Below, in pieces: positions 52,348-61,497 of a stretch of DNA of 64,000 bases. The DNA is from an uncultured Cellulosilyticum sp. (GTDB taxonomy: Bacteria > Bacillota > Clostridia > Lachnospirales > Cellulosilyticaceae): positions 112,102 to 176,101 of the forward strand of contig CAKVCL010000002.1 in assembly GCA_934725855.1 (NCBI GenBank), read 5' to 3'. Under the pieces are notes generated by a model. The model was given only the letters and a program-made list of their open reading frames with translations. It was not told where the DNA came from and ran no database searches. The translations under genes were made by a program, and so were the position numbers. Each line of letters begins with the position of its first letter. The stretch's first letter is position 1.

Positions 52348-52815
52348 ATGGCAGATGTATTTAGTAAATTAGGGGAAAGTATTAAAAATACAATTAAAGA
52401 AGCTACAGAGCAAACACAAAAGTCTGTGGATCAAGTAACATGCAGAACAGAATTACTTAATAAAAGAAGTGAATTAAAAAGACTTTATACTACGCTTGGT
52501 GAAGTGCAATATAAAGCTTATATTGAAAATGAAGATAATGTAGAACGTAACGTATTGTATTCAAAAATTACTAATTTAAAAACAGAAATTACAGAATTAG
52601 AACAAAAGCTTGAAGAGATTGTTAATATGCAAAAAAGCAGTTTTGATTCTTATAAGAGAAAAGTAAAGACTGCATGGGAAGAGGAAGAAATGCCCCATCC
52701 AAGTGAGCAAGAAGAGGAAGATGGGATTGAAATATTAAAGGTATGTCCTGTATGTAATACAGGAAATCATGAGCATGCTGCATATTGTATTAAATGCGGT
52801 AATAAATTTGAATAG
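52348..52815 (+). CDS. Zinc-ribbon coiled-coil protein upstream of clpC
   Basis: A 155-residue protein. The first 100 residues are helical (KLGESIKNTIKEATEQTQKS, EITELEQKLEEIVNMQ), and an acidic linker (EEEEMPHPSEQEEEDG) leads to a C-terminal zinc ribbon with VCPVCNTGN and YCIKCGNKFE. It sits 52 bases before clpC, where mcsA/mcsB or ctsR often occur in other Bacillota. McsA also has zinc-binding Cys pairs, but this protein does not look like McsA. A start site TGGGAGGTT precedes the ATG. Confidence 0.7.
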   Translation: MADVFSKLGESIKNTIKEATEQTQKSVDQVTCRTELLNKRSELKRLYTTLGEVQYKAYIENEDNVERNVLYSKITNLKTEITELEQKLEEIVNMQKSSFDSYKRKVKTAWEEEEMPHPSEQEEEDGIEILKVCPVCNTGNHEHAAYCIKCGNKFE

Positions 52816-52867
52816 CAAAAGCTGTTCTTTGCAACATGAGTACCTAAGATGAAGGAGTTGAAATGAC

Positions 52868-55318
52868 ATGGAAATTAAGTTTACAGCACAAGCCCAAATG
52901 TCTATAGAGTATGCTGAAAAAATTATGACAGAATTTAGACATGGTTATCTAGGAACAGAACATCTTCTTGTAGGCCTCATTCACACCCCTAATTCTGTAG
53001 CACAAAATGCTCTTGAAGCTTGTGGTATTACGGAAGATGATCTTTTAGATAAAATAAAAGACATTATTGGTATAGGGGGAAGTGCATTAGTTGTTGCTAA
53101 AGATTTTACACCTCGTGTGAAAAGAATTTTTGAAATGAGTGGTCAGTTAGCAAGGCAAATAGGGTGTGATAGCATTGGCACAGAATTTTTACTAATTGCC
53201 TTATTAAAAGAGAGAAGTTGTATTGCAGTTAAGCTTTTAGAAAGTCTTGGTGTTAATGTGAATAGGCTTTTATCCGTACTAATGGAAATGCTCACAGGAA
53301 GTAATCAAAAAGTAGATGCAAGCTTTAGTAAGATGAGGCAGGTTGGTAAAAATGAGAAATCTACAACACCAACATTAGATAAGTATAGTAGAGATTTAAC
53401 CCAGCTTTCTAGAGAAGGAAAATTTGATCCTATTGTAGGACGTGAAAAGGAAATTGAGCGCGTTATTCAGATTTTGTCTAGGCGTACAAAAAATAATCCT
53501 TGTTTAGTTGGTGAACCAGGAGTAGGCAAAACGGCTGTTGTAGAAGGACTTGCACAAAAAATAGCAGCTGAAGCAATACCTGATTTATTGAAAGGTAAAA
53601 GGGTGGTTTCTTTAGACTTATCTTCCATGATATCAGGAACAAAATATCGTGGTGAATTTGAAGAAAGAATTAATAAAGTCATAGAAGAAGTACGTTTAGC
53701 GGGTAATGTGATCTTATTTATTGATGAACTTCACACAATCATTGGTGCAGGAGCAGCAGAAGGGGCAATGGATGCCTCTAATATTTTAAAGCCAGCATTA
53801 GCTAGAGGTGAGATTCAATTAGTTGGAGCAACGACTTTAGATGAGTATCGCAAGCATATTGAAAAAGATGCAGCCTTAGAGCGCCGTTTCCAACCTGTTC
53901 AAGTTGAAGAACCTTCTGAAGAAGAAACCTATGCGATTTTATCAGGAATAAAAGATAAATATGAAATGCATCATCAAGTTCAAATTACAGAAGAAGCATT
54001 AAGAGCAGCTGTTAAGTTATCATCTCGTTATATTTCAGATCGTTACTTACCAGATAAGGCGATTGACTTATTAGATGAAGCCGCATCTAAAGTAAGATTA
54101 AGAGCTTTTACTTCTCCAGGTAACATTAAGGAATTTGAAGTGACATTAAGTAAGTTAGGCGAGGAAAAAGAAGAAGCAATTATTCGTGAAGAGTATGAGA
54201 AAGCTAGCCAAATTAAACAAAAGGAAAATGAAGTAAAAGAAAAAATGGCAGCTGCAAAATTAGAATGGGATGCTAAGCATACAAAAAGTGATCAAATTGT
54301 AGGTGAAGAAGAAATTGCAGATATTGTAAGCAGTTGGACAGGAATTCCGGTAAAACGACTTGCAGAAGAGGAAACTGAAAGATTGCGTAATATGGAAGCA
54401 ACTTTACACCAAAGAGTTATAGGTCAAGACGAAGCGATCACGGCCGTTTCAAAAGCAGTAAGAAGAGGCCGAGTAGGACTTAAAGATCCTAATAGACCAA
54501 TCGGTTCATTTATGTTTTTAGGTCCAACTGGAGTTGGTAAAACGGAGCTTACAAAAGCATTGGCAGAGGCTATTTTCGGAGATGAAAATGCCATGGTTCG
54601 GGTAGACATGTCTGAATATATGGAAAAACATACGGTATCCAAAATGATAGGATCTCCTCCAGGATATGTGGGCTATGAAGAAGGCGGACAATTGACAGAG
54701 AAAGTTCGTCGTAAGCCTTACTGCGTTGTACTTTTTGATGAAATTGAAAAAGCACATGGAGACGTATTTAACATTTTACTTCAAATCCTAGATGATGGAC
54801 ATATCACAGACTCTAAAGGTAGAAAGGTAAACTTTAAAAACACCATTATCATTATGACTTCTAATATTGGGGCAAGGAATATTATTGCGCCTAAGAAACT
54901 TGGATTTGCATCCTCAGAGGATGCTAAAAAATCCTATGAAGATATGAAGAAGAATGTAATGGATGAAGTGAAGCGTACCTTTAAGCCAGAGTTCTTAAAT
55001 CGTATTGATGAAACGATTGTATTTCATCCACTCACAAGTGACCAGATTAGAGAAATCGCTAATATCATGATCAAACGATTAATGGATCGTATTAGCAAGA
55101 ATGTCGGCATCCAATTGACGCTTACAGATGCTTGCTTAGATTTCTTAGGTAAAAAAGGTTATAATGAGGCATATGGTGCAAGACCTCTTAGAAGAACGAT
55201 TCAATCTTATATCGAAGATAAACTTTCTGATGAGATTTTAGCGGGTTCAATTAAAGAGGGTGATAGTGTAGAGGTGGATGTAGAAGGCGAATTGTGCATA
55301 TTTAAAAAGCAATCCTAG
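52868..55318 (+). CDS. clpC: ATP-dependent Clp protease ATPase subunit ClpC
   Basis: The 816-residue class I AAA+ unfoldase feeds substrates to ClpP. Two Clp_N repeats occupy residues 1-145. AAA1 has GEPGVGKTAVVEG and ERRFQPV. The middle linker has a UVR-like stretch (EYEKASQIKQKENEVK). AAA2 has GPTGVGKTELTKALAEAIFG and the sensor region NRIDETIVFHPL. A ClpP-binding loop [LIV]GF-type lies at KLGFAS. The site AAGGAG precedes the ATG. Confidence 0.97.
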   Translation: MEIKFTAQAQMSIEYAEKIMTEFRHGYLGTEHLLVGLIHTPNSVAQNALEACGITEDDLLDKIKDIIGIGGSALVVAKDFTPRVKRIFEMSGQLARQIGCDSIGTEFLLIALLKERSCIAVKLLESLGVNVNRLLSVLMEMLTGSNQKVDASFSKMRQVGKNEKSTTPTLDKYSRDLTQLSREGKFDPIVGREKEIERVIQILSRRTKNNPCLVGEPGVGKTAVVEGLAQKIAAEAIPDLLKGKRVVSLDLSSMISGTKYRGEFEERINKVIEEVRLAGNVILFIDELHTIIGAGAAEGAMDASNILKPALARGEIQLVGATTLDEYRKHIEKDAALERRFQPVQVEEPSEEETYAILSGIKDKYEMHHQVQITEEALRAAVKLSSRYISDRYLPDKAIDLLDEAASKVRLRAFTSPGNIKEFEVTLSKLGEEKEEAIIREEYEKASQIKQKENEVKEKMAAAKLEWDAKHTKSDQIVGEEEIADIVSSWTGIPVKRLAEEETERLRNMEATLHQRVIGQDEAITAVSKAVRRGRVGLKDPNRPIGSFMFLGPTGVGKTELTKALAEAIFGDENAMVRVDMSEYMEKHTVSKMIGSPPGYVGYEEGGQLTEKVRRKPYCVVLFDEIEKAHGDVFNILLQILDDGHITDSKGRKVNFKNTIIIMTSNIGARNIIAPKKLGFASSEDAKKSYEDMKKNVMDEVKRTFKPEFLNRIDETIVFHPLTSDQIREIANIMIKRLMDRISKNVGIQLTLTDACLDFLGKKGYNEAYGARPLRRTIQSYIEDKLSDEILAGSIKEGDSVEVDVEGELCIFKKQS

Positions 55319-55444
55319 ACATTAATAACAAAAAACAAATTGTTCTTAAATATTCATATACTTTTCACATTTCTTCATGTATAATAAACACATAATAACT
55401 TTTTTAGACAAAATATAGAAGAGTAAACATTGGAGGATTTAGCA

Positions 55445-55858
55445 ATGGCTGTTGTTAAAGAGATAATACGTGTTGAAGAAAATGGCACACTTAGCTTTGG
55501 AAACTATGAATTAAAAGAGAAAACAAAGGTATTAGACTTTGAAGTAGAGGGTAGATTATATAAAGCAAAAACTTTCTACGAAGTGACTAAGCTTAAAAGA
55601 GACGGTGCTCTCGTGTATGAGTCATTACCAGGAACAGCTGTTCATAATTTTAAGGTTACGGATCAAGGAGTAAGTTTTGGAGTAGAAGGTGAAGAAAGTT
55701 CACAAATTACATTAGAACTTGAACCCGAAGTAGAATATAAATTAATCGTAGATGATATCACTATTAGTAATATTAAATCTACAGTATCAGGTAAAATTAG
55801 TTTTTCTGTGGATTGTGAAAAATCACTTAAGCAAGTTCAATTAAAAAGAGTAAAATAG
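55445..55858 (+). CDS. Conserved hypothetical protein between clpC and radA
   Basis: About 137 residues starting MAVVKEIIRVEENGTLSFGNY. The protein is beta-rich and hydrophilic, without a signal peptide. Similar proteins occur in clostridia, sometimes under the misleading name endosialidase; no sialidase catalytic motif is visible here. I start it at 55445 because GGAGG lies eight bases upstream. A terminator follows. Its function is unknown. Confidence 0.65.
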   Translation: MAVVKEIIRVEENGTLSFGNYELKEKTKVLDFEVEGRLYKAKTFYEVTKLKRDGALVYESLPGTAVHNFKVTDQGVSFGVEGEESSQITLELEPEVEYKLIVDDITISNIKSTVSGKISFSVDCEKSLKQVQLKRVK

Positions 55859-55875
55859 GGCATTCGTTTAAATAG

Positions 55876-55919
55876 AAAAGACTATCAAATTAAGCGTGTT
55901 TAATTTGGTAGTCTTTTTA
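55876..55919 (+). terminator. Terminator after the clpC-linked hypothetical gene
   Basis: The stem pairs aaaagactatcaaatta with taatttggtagtctttt (one G-U), followed by T-run. Confidence 0.85.
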
Positions 55920-56038
55920 CGTTTGATCTAAGATGTGGTGTATAAAAGGTATGCCTAAATAAGGCATAAGAAGCTTGTATGGAATCGAGTATTACTGGTA
56001 ATATAAATAGAAGAAAAACAAACTGAGAGGAAGAAAAA

Positions 56039-57436
56039 ATGGCAAAACCTAAGCAAATATATGTGTGCACAACTTGTGGACAAGTTTACTCTAAATGGCA
56101 GGGACGTTGTGATGGATGTAAGGAATGGAATACAATAGAAGAGCAAGTAGTGGATAGTGGAAAGAAAAATAATAGAGTCGCATCCAAGATAGGAACCATT
56201 TCTAAAAGACTGATTGATGTAACAGGAAGTTCATCAGAAAGGATTATTACTCGAATTGGTGAGTTTAATCGGGTAATGGGTGGAGGAATTGTAAAGGATT
56301 CACTAACCATCATTACAGCAAGACCTGGGGCTGGGAAGTCAACACTGCTGCTTCAAGTGGCAGAGGATGTCGCTAGGCAAGGTCTTAATGTATTGTATGC
56401 TTCAGGAGAAGAAAGTGAAAGTCAAATTAAAAACCGTGCTGAGCGTATACTAGAAAGTATCCCAGAGAATATTTGGATTCATTCCGATGTGAGTTTGAAT
56501 CATGTGCTTGCAGCTGTAGAAGAAGTAGATGCAGACTTAATTATTGTGGATAGTATTCAAACTTTTATTATGGAGGAATATAGTTCTCGTCCGGGAAGCC
56601 CAGTGCAAACGATGGAATGTGCCAGTGCATTATTACAAATTGCAAAAAATGGGACTAAGCCAAGAGCGGTGATTATTGTTGGTCAAATGACAAAGGATGA
56701 TGAGATTGCCGGTGTAAGGGCGTTGGAACATTTGGTGGATGCAGTCCTTGTTATTGAGGGAGAAAGCAGTGAAGAACTAAGAGGCATAACTGCCACTAAA
56801 AATCGATTTGGTTCAACGGGAGAATCCTCGTTTTTTGCGATGACAGAAAGAGGAATGATTCCAATTGAAAATCCTTCAGAGTATTTTATGACAGAAAGAG
56901 AAGGAAATTCTCAGATTTCAGGCTCAGCCTTAACCGTTGTGCGTGAAGGATCAAGACCCATTATTGTGGAAATAGAAAGTTTAGTCAGTGCTTCTTACAC
57001 GCCATATCCTTCACGTATTAGCGAGAATGTGCGCAGAGAACAGCTGAATACCTTGATTTCCATTTTAGAGCAAAGAGGGAAAGTGCAATTGTTTGACAAA
57101 AATGTGGTCGTTAAGACGACGGGAGGCATTAAGCTTAAAGAACAAGCGGTGAATTTAGCGATTGTTATGAGTGTGGTTTCCTCAGAAAGAGGCAAAGGTA
57201 TACCAAGTGATACCGTATTTATTGCAGACATTGGACTAACTGGGGAATTGCAGCGTGTACCATCTTTGGAAGTTCGGCTTAAAGAAGCAGATCGCATGGG
57301 ATATAAAAGAGCTTATGTAGCAAAAAAATCCCTTCAACGTCAAGTACATTTTAAGAATCTGCAAGTTATTGAAAAGAATACATTAAGTGAAGTTATTTGG
57401 AGTGTCTTTGAAGAAAGAAAAGATTTACCTTTTTAA
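56039..57436 (+). CDS. radA: DNA repair protein RadA
   Basis: The 465-residue protein has an N-terminal zinc finger (YVCTTCGQVY and GRCDGCKEW, four Cys), a RecA-like ATPase with Walker A ITARPGAGKSTLLLQ and the RadA-specific KNRFG motif (TATKNRFGSTGE), and a C-terminal Lon-like domain (GGIKLKEQAVNLAIVMSVV, IGLTGELQRV). It drives branch migration during recombination. It follows clpC as in many Bacillota, but with one gene and a terminator between. The site is GAGAGGAAG. Confidence 0.97.
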   Translation: MAKPKQIYVCTTCGQVYSKWQGRCDGCKEWNTIEEQVVDSGKKNNRVASKIGTISKRLIDVTGSSSERIITRIGEFNRVMGGGIVKDSLTIITARPGAGKSTLLLQVAEDVARQGLNVLYASGEESESQIKNRAERILESIPENIWIHSDVSLNHVLAAVEEVDADLIIVDSIQTFIMEEYSSRPGSPVQTMECASALLQIAKNGTKPRAVIIVGQMTKDDEIAGVRALEHLVDAVLVIEGESSEELRGITATKNRFGSTGESSFFAMTERGMIPIENPSEYFMTEREGNSQISGSALTVVREGSRPIIVEIESLVSASYTPYPSRISENVRREQLNTLISILEQRGKVQLFDKNVVVKTTGGIKLKEQAVNLAIVMSVVSSERGKGIPSDTVFIADIGLTGELQRVPSLEVRLKEADRMGYKRAYVAKKSLQRQVHFKNLQVIEKNTLSEVIWSVFEERKDLPF

Positions 57437-57534
57437 AAAGATTATTATAATATGACAATATGCTGTTTCATTTTTCTAATATACTTAAGTTATCAATAAC
57501 TGAGTTTACAAACAGGAAAAAGGAGACAGATTAT

Positions 57535-57987
57535 ATGGAATATACAGTCGTACAATTAGAAGAAAAAAATATGATAGGGATAGGTGCAAGGACGAAAAAT
57601 TCAGACCCGAATATGCCATTAGTGATTGGTGGGTTGTGGAAAAACTTATTTGAGACAGGCGTTTATCAAAAAATAGACCATAAAAAAGGAATGACTACCA
57701 TTGCTTTATATGATGACTATGAAAGTGATGTGAATGGGGCTTACGATATAACTGTAGGAGCAGAGGTGGCATTAGTAGATAAGTTACCAGAAGGCTGTAT
57801 CGTAAAGAAAATACCACAAGGGAAATATGCTAGATTTGTGGTAAAAGGAAATATGCAAAAAGCTGTAGCCCAGTTTTGGGAAGAATTTTGGAAAATGGAT
57901 ATCAAAAGAAGTTATAGGGCTGATTTTGAGGAATATTTAGGCTCTGATCCTGAAAATTGTGAAATTCATATTTATATTAGCTTATAG
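57535..57987 (+). CDS. GyrI-like small-molecule-binding domain protein
   Basis: A 150-residue stand-alone effector-binding domain of the AraC_E_bind/GyrI type: YTVVQLEEKNMIGIGARTKN, MTTIALYDDYESDVNGAYD, PEGCIVKKIPQGKYARFVVKG, and the end FEEYLGSDPENCEIHIYISL. No DNA-binding domain. Such proteins bind small molecules or inhibit gyrase; the ligand is unknown. The start at 57535 has AAAAAGGAGACAG upstream, so the longer frame is discarded. Confidence 0.8.
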   Translation: MEYTVVQLEEKNMIGIGARTKNSDPNMPLVIGGLWKNLFETGVYQKIDHKKGMTTIALYDDYESDVNGAYDITVGAEVALVDKLPEGCIVKKIPQGKYARFVVKGNMQKAVAQFWEEFWKMDIKRSYRADFEEYLGSDPENCEIHIYISL

Positions 57988-57990
57988 AAT

Positions 57991-58022
57991 AAAAAAATGG
58001 ACCTACGCGGTCCATTTTTTTA
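57991..58022. terminator. Bidirectional terminator between convergent genes
   Basis: AAAAAATGGACC / GGTCCATTTTTT, a perfect 12-bp stem with a 5-base loop. Confidence 0.88.
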
Positions 58023-58208
58023 TTCTATAACGATTGCATCTACAGGGCAGCAATCTTTTGCTTCCTCGGCATCTTCTAGTACATTTTCAGGAATTTCATT
58101 CATAATAGATTCTGAAACACCGTCGTCATTCATAGCAAATACGGTATCACACATAGATACACATAATGCACAACCGATGCAAAGTGATTGATCAACTTGA
58201 GCTTTCAT
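58020..58208 (-). CDS. Ferredoxin, single [4Fe-4S] cluster type
   Basis: A 62-residue ferredoxin with LCIGCALCVSMCDTVFAM (Cys10, Cys13, Cys16, Cys20) and a C-terminal DCCPVDAIVIE. The Cys-x2-Cys-x2-Cys plus the last CP motif bind one 4Fe-4S cluster. A GGAGG site precedes the ATG at 58208. Electron carrier in the cytoplasm. An upstream TATAAT (minus strand) is at 58284-58289. Confidence 0.93.
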   Translation of the reverse strand: MKAQVDQSLCIGCALCVSMCDTVFAMNDDGVSESIMNEIPENVLEDAEEAKDCCPVDAIVIE

Positions 58209-58535
58209 TTGTAAGTCCTCCAATAAATAAACAATAGGTCTTATTAAGGAATAAGCCGTATCTTTTGTCTTCATTACTTGCCTATTATAGCAGAACATAA
58301 ACATAAAGAAAAGCAATTATTAAATAGTGAAAATTAAAATAAATGATGGAGAGGTTAAGAAAACGAGATTAAAATGCAAGATTAATGAAGTTTAAATGCT
58401 AATTTCTGAAAAATTGTACACACAAAATAGCTCATAGCAAATATTGTTGATGTCTAAAAGTTATGATAGTCAAGGAAATTCCGAGATTATTGTTACATAT
58501 TCATTAAAATAGAATAAAATTCCTGATACATTTAC

Positions 58536-58564
58536 TTGCAAAAAAGGTAAAAAATTGATATAAT
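58536..58564 (+). promoter_or_regulatory. Promoter of the AbgT-type transporter gene
   Basis: TTGCAA, 17 bases, perfect TATAAT, about 55 bases before the start. The rest of the 410-base gap 58209-58618 has the ferredoxin start signals and nothing else recognisable in about 58330-58530. Confidence 0.6.
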
Positions 58565-58618
58565 GTAATAAGAAAATTGACATCACGCATACAACATGTA
58601 AGACAGAAAGGGATAGAC

Positions 58619-60172
58619 ATGAAAGAAAACAAACCAAAAAAACAATCCCTAATTGAGAAGATTGGTCATAAAATACCAGATCCAACGATTATTTTTATGA
58701 TTTTATTTGCGGTAACTATGGTAATTACCATCTTCTTAGGGGGAAAAGAATTTAGCATACTTGCAAAAGACGGAAGTACCATCACTTATCAGATCAAGAA
58801 TATGTTTGAAGCTGAAAATATGAGATGGATTATTGATAATGCGATTTTAACCAACTGGTTATCTTATGGTGGGGGCGTACTGGGTACGATTCTAATCGTT
58901 ATGTTAGGCGTTGGTCTCGCAGAGGAATCAGGGCTTCTTTCTACATTAATTAAAAAAGTAGGACTTAATGTTTCAGATAAATACTTACCATTTGTACTTG
59001 TATTTATTGGGATTATGAGTAGTGTGGCATCTGATGCTGGATATGTTATTTTAATTCCATTAGCAGGTCTTTTATATGCTGGGCTTAACAAAAATCCATT
59101 AATCGGTATGGCAGCAGCTTTTGCTGGGGTTTCAGCAGGATTTAGTGCAAACTTAATTCCAGCAACACCATCAGATATTATTTTAGGAACGAATGCACAA
59201 GCCTTTGCAGCAGCTCAAGGCGTACCATTTGTAACAGCAGCAGGTAAAGCCATTACACCAGCTACTATGCACTATATTTTTATCGTTGTATCGACAGTAG
59301 CGCTTACAATTGCTGGAGGAATTGTGACGACTAAGTTCATTGTTCCAAAGCTTGAAAATGAAAGTTATACCATTCCAGCAGGTTTAAATTTAGATGAATT
59401 TACTGTAAAGCCAGAAGAAAATAAAGCACTTAAATGGGCTGGGCTTGGACTTGTTATAGGAATTGTTATTATTGCATTACTTGGATTTGGGCCACTTGCA
59501 CCATATGACTTAGTAGATGAAGTAACAGGGGCTGTAACACCTAAAAAACCATTAGTCGATAATATTATTTTAGTGATTACTTTCTTATTTTTAATGCCAG
59601 GTTTATTCTATGGTTACAAAGTAGGAAAGTTCAAAAATTCATCAGACATCGTAGCGGCTATGTCAAAAGCAATGGGTTCAATGGGAGCGGTGATTGTTTT
59701 ATCATTCTTCTCATATAACTTCTTATCATTATTAAGTTATTCACAATTAGGAACTTATTTAACATTTTTAGGTGCAGAAGGACTTCAACACTTAGGGCTT
59801 GGCGAATATCCAATTTTACTGCTTATTGGATTTATTATTACAACAGCAATCATTAACCTATTTGTAGGTGGTATGACATCAAAATGGTTACTTCTTGGGC
59901 CAATCTTTATTCCAATGCTTTATAATGTAAATAGTGCCATGACACCAGATTTAGTTGCTGCAGCTTATCGTGTAGCGGATTCATCAACCAATATCATTAC
60001 ACCACTTATGTCTTATGCAGGTTTAATTTTAGTTTATATGAGAAAATATAAACCTAAATATTCTGTAGGGGATTTAATTGGATTAATGTTCCCATATTCT
60101 ATTACATTTTTAGTTATGTGGACAGCAATCTTAATTGCATTCTTTGTATTCGGTATTCCATTAGGCATTTAA
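58619..60172 (+). CDS. AbgT-family transporter
   Basis: About 517 residues with some 11-13 hydrophobic segments. AbgT signatures include KIGHKIPDPTIIFMILFAV, NWLSYGGGVLGTILIVMLG, FAGVSAGFSANLIPATPSDI, VGGMTSKWLLLGPIFIPML and YRVADSSTNIITPLM. The family takes up p-aminobenzoyl-glutamate or, in some members, exports sulfonamides; the substrate is not determined. No peptidase AbgA/AbgB lies alongside. The start has AGAAAGGG upstream. Confidence 0.92.
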   Translation: MKENKPKKQSLIEKIGHKIPDPTIIFMILFAVTMVITIFLGGKEFSILAKDGSTITYQIKNMFEAENMRWIIDNAILTNWLSYGGGVLGTILIVMLGVGLAEESGLLSTLIKKVGLNVSDKYLPFVLVFIGIMSSVASDAGYVILIPLAGLLYAGLNKNPLIGMAAAFAGVSAGFSANLIPATPSDIILGTNAQAFAAAQGVPFVTAAGKAITPATMHYIFIVVSTVALTIAGGIVTTKFIVPKLENESYTIPAGLNLDEFTVKPEENKALKWAGLGLVIGIVIIALLGFGPLAPYDLVDEVTGAVTPKKPLVDNIILVITFLFLMPGLFYGYKVGKFKNSSDIVAAMSKAMGSMGAVIVLSFFSYNFLSLLSYSQLGTYLTFLGAEGLQHLGLGEYPILLLIGFIITTAIINLFVGGMTSKWLLLGPIFIPMLYNVNSAMTPDLVAAAYRVADSSTNIITPLMSYAGLILVYMRKYKPKYSVGDLIGLMFPYSITFLVMWTAILIAFFVFGIPLGI

Positions 60173-60183
60173 TAAAAATACAC

Positions 60184-60223
60184 TAAAAAAGGGTACATAC
60201 CATAAAGGTATATGCCCTTTTTT
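60184..60223 (+). terminator. Terminator of the AbgT-type gene
   Basis: The stem pairs aaaaaagggtacatacc with ggtatatgcccttttttt around a short loop and T6. Confidence 0.8.
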
Positions 60224-60277
60224 AATGCACAGCAATAGCCATTTAGTTTAATAGCCGAAAGTCAATTTCCAGAGCCA

Positions 60278-60757
60278 TTATTCGGTATGAGTCTGCCCAC
60301 GTTGGTACACTTCATGATTTTGAAAGTTATTTTTTAGATCTATCCAAAATTGTTCTTTAAAGACTGGTGGAAAGATAGGAATGTGAGAAGCTTTTAGTTC
60401 TTCTTCAGAGATGAAGCGACATTCTTGAATATATTGGATTTCAACTTCAGGATCATAGCCGATTTGTAAATCTTCTAGGTTATCCACCAGGGTAAGAAAG
60501 AACATGCCGAGGTGATGTGTGTTAATGGTGTAATCCACATATTCACTCATATAGATGAGCTTAAGTGGGCGGCATCTTAAATGACATTCTTCATCTACTT
60601 CACGAACAATGGTATCAATGACGCTTTCTTCGGGTTCCATACCCCCGCCTGGCAAGGTCCACCATTCAAAACCAGAGACAGGATTTTTTTGTCTTATTAC
60701 AAGTAATTCGTTGGACTTATTTAGAATAATAGCAGCAGCACGTGGTCTTAAGTTCAT
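60278..60757 (-). CDS. Nudix hydrolase
   Basis: A 159-residue Nudix protein. The box is GGGMEPEESVIDTIVREVDE followed by ECHL. The REV-x-EE core is intact, but the usual Gly after the EE pair is replaced (CHL). It would hydrolyse a nucleoside diphosphate derivative; the substrate is unknown. The ribosome binding site on the minus strand is AAGGAGG. It is separate from the transporter and from the next minus-strand gene. Confidence 0.9.
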   Translation of the reverse strand: MNLRPRAAAIILNKSNELLVIRQKNPVSGFEWWTLPGGGMEPEESVIDTIVREVDEECHLRCRPLKLIYMSEYVDYTINTHHLGMFFLTLVDNLEDLQIGYDPEVEIQYIQECRFISEEELKASHIPIFPPVFKEQFWIDLKNNFQNHEVYQRGQTHTE

Positions 60758-60891
60758 AAAACCTCCTTAGATCAATGAAAGTAAATAATAGGATTGTTTT
60801 AAGTAAAAATATAAATATATGAGGATGAAAGTTTGACGCGGCTAAAAGTGAGTAGTTGTAGAAAAAATAGCAAAATGGTGCTAATATAAAA

Positions 60892-61290
60892 TTAGCGAAG
60901 AGAATATTTGCCTAATAATTCGGTATGTTTCTTTTCATGTTCTAAAATATCCGATAAAGATAAGTCAAAAGTATTGGCTATTGCAGCAAGATAAAATAAG
61001 ACGCGTCCCATTTCCTTTTCTAAAAGTTCCTCACAGTTAGGGCAAAGCTGACCTTCAATGTGAGTTTTCATAAGGGATTTTAAATCGTCTATAGAGAGTT
61101 CTTCTATAGTGGGATAAGGTTGTTTTTTGGCATGAATAGAAATACAGCCACAAGTAGTTGCGGATTTTGAAATGTTACGACAAAGGTGTGTACAAGCATC
61201 TTGAAGTTTAGTTGTTTGATCTAAAATACTTTTATTACGAATGAGAATATCCTTAATAAAGTCTTGAAATACATCTAATTCACTTTGCAT
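60892..61290 (-). CDS. Cys-rich conserved protein, MazG-like helix
   Basis: About 132 residues from the ATG at 61290, which has AAGGAG upstream. It has many Cys (CTHLC, TTCGC, CPNC), and its last helices (EMGRVLFYLAAIANTFDLSL) resemble MazG-type NTP pyrophosphatases. The metal or nucleotide function is not established. Distinct from the Nudix gene by 135 bases. Confidence 0.55.
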   Translation of the reverse strand: MQSELDVFQDFIKDILIRNKSILDQTTKLQDACTHLCRNISKSATTCGCISIHAKKQPYPTIEELSIDDLKSLMKTHIEGQLCPNCEELLEKEMGRVLFYLAAIANTFDLSLSDILEHEKKHTELLGKYSLR

Positions 61291-61406
61291 AGTAATCTCC
61301 TTCCCGATAATCAATCCATCTCTATTATAACATAAACTATCTTGTAAACAATTATTAGTTGGATATTTATGACAGCTTTAATTGCAAGACTTCTTATATT
61401 AAAATA

Positions 61407-61435
61407 TGTACAAATAAAATAATACTTGTTATAAT
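61407..61435 (+). promoter_or_regulatory. Possible promoter of the YgjP-like gene
   Basis: TGTACA, 17 bases, perfect TATAAT, 63 bases before the start. Confidence 0.5.
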
Positions 61436-61497
61436 AAAAATGTTGTTCCAAGAAAAACATTTACACTTTATACACAACAAGAAAAAGGGGTAAAATA

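Noticed and set aside
55445-55858. Possible endosialidase by name of similar proteins
   Set aside because: No Asp-box or sialidase catalytic residues, and it is far too short; treated as unknown.
57997-58191. Plus-strand frame opposite the ferredoxin
   Set aside because: It begins inside a terminator and is antisense to conserved Cys codons.
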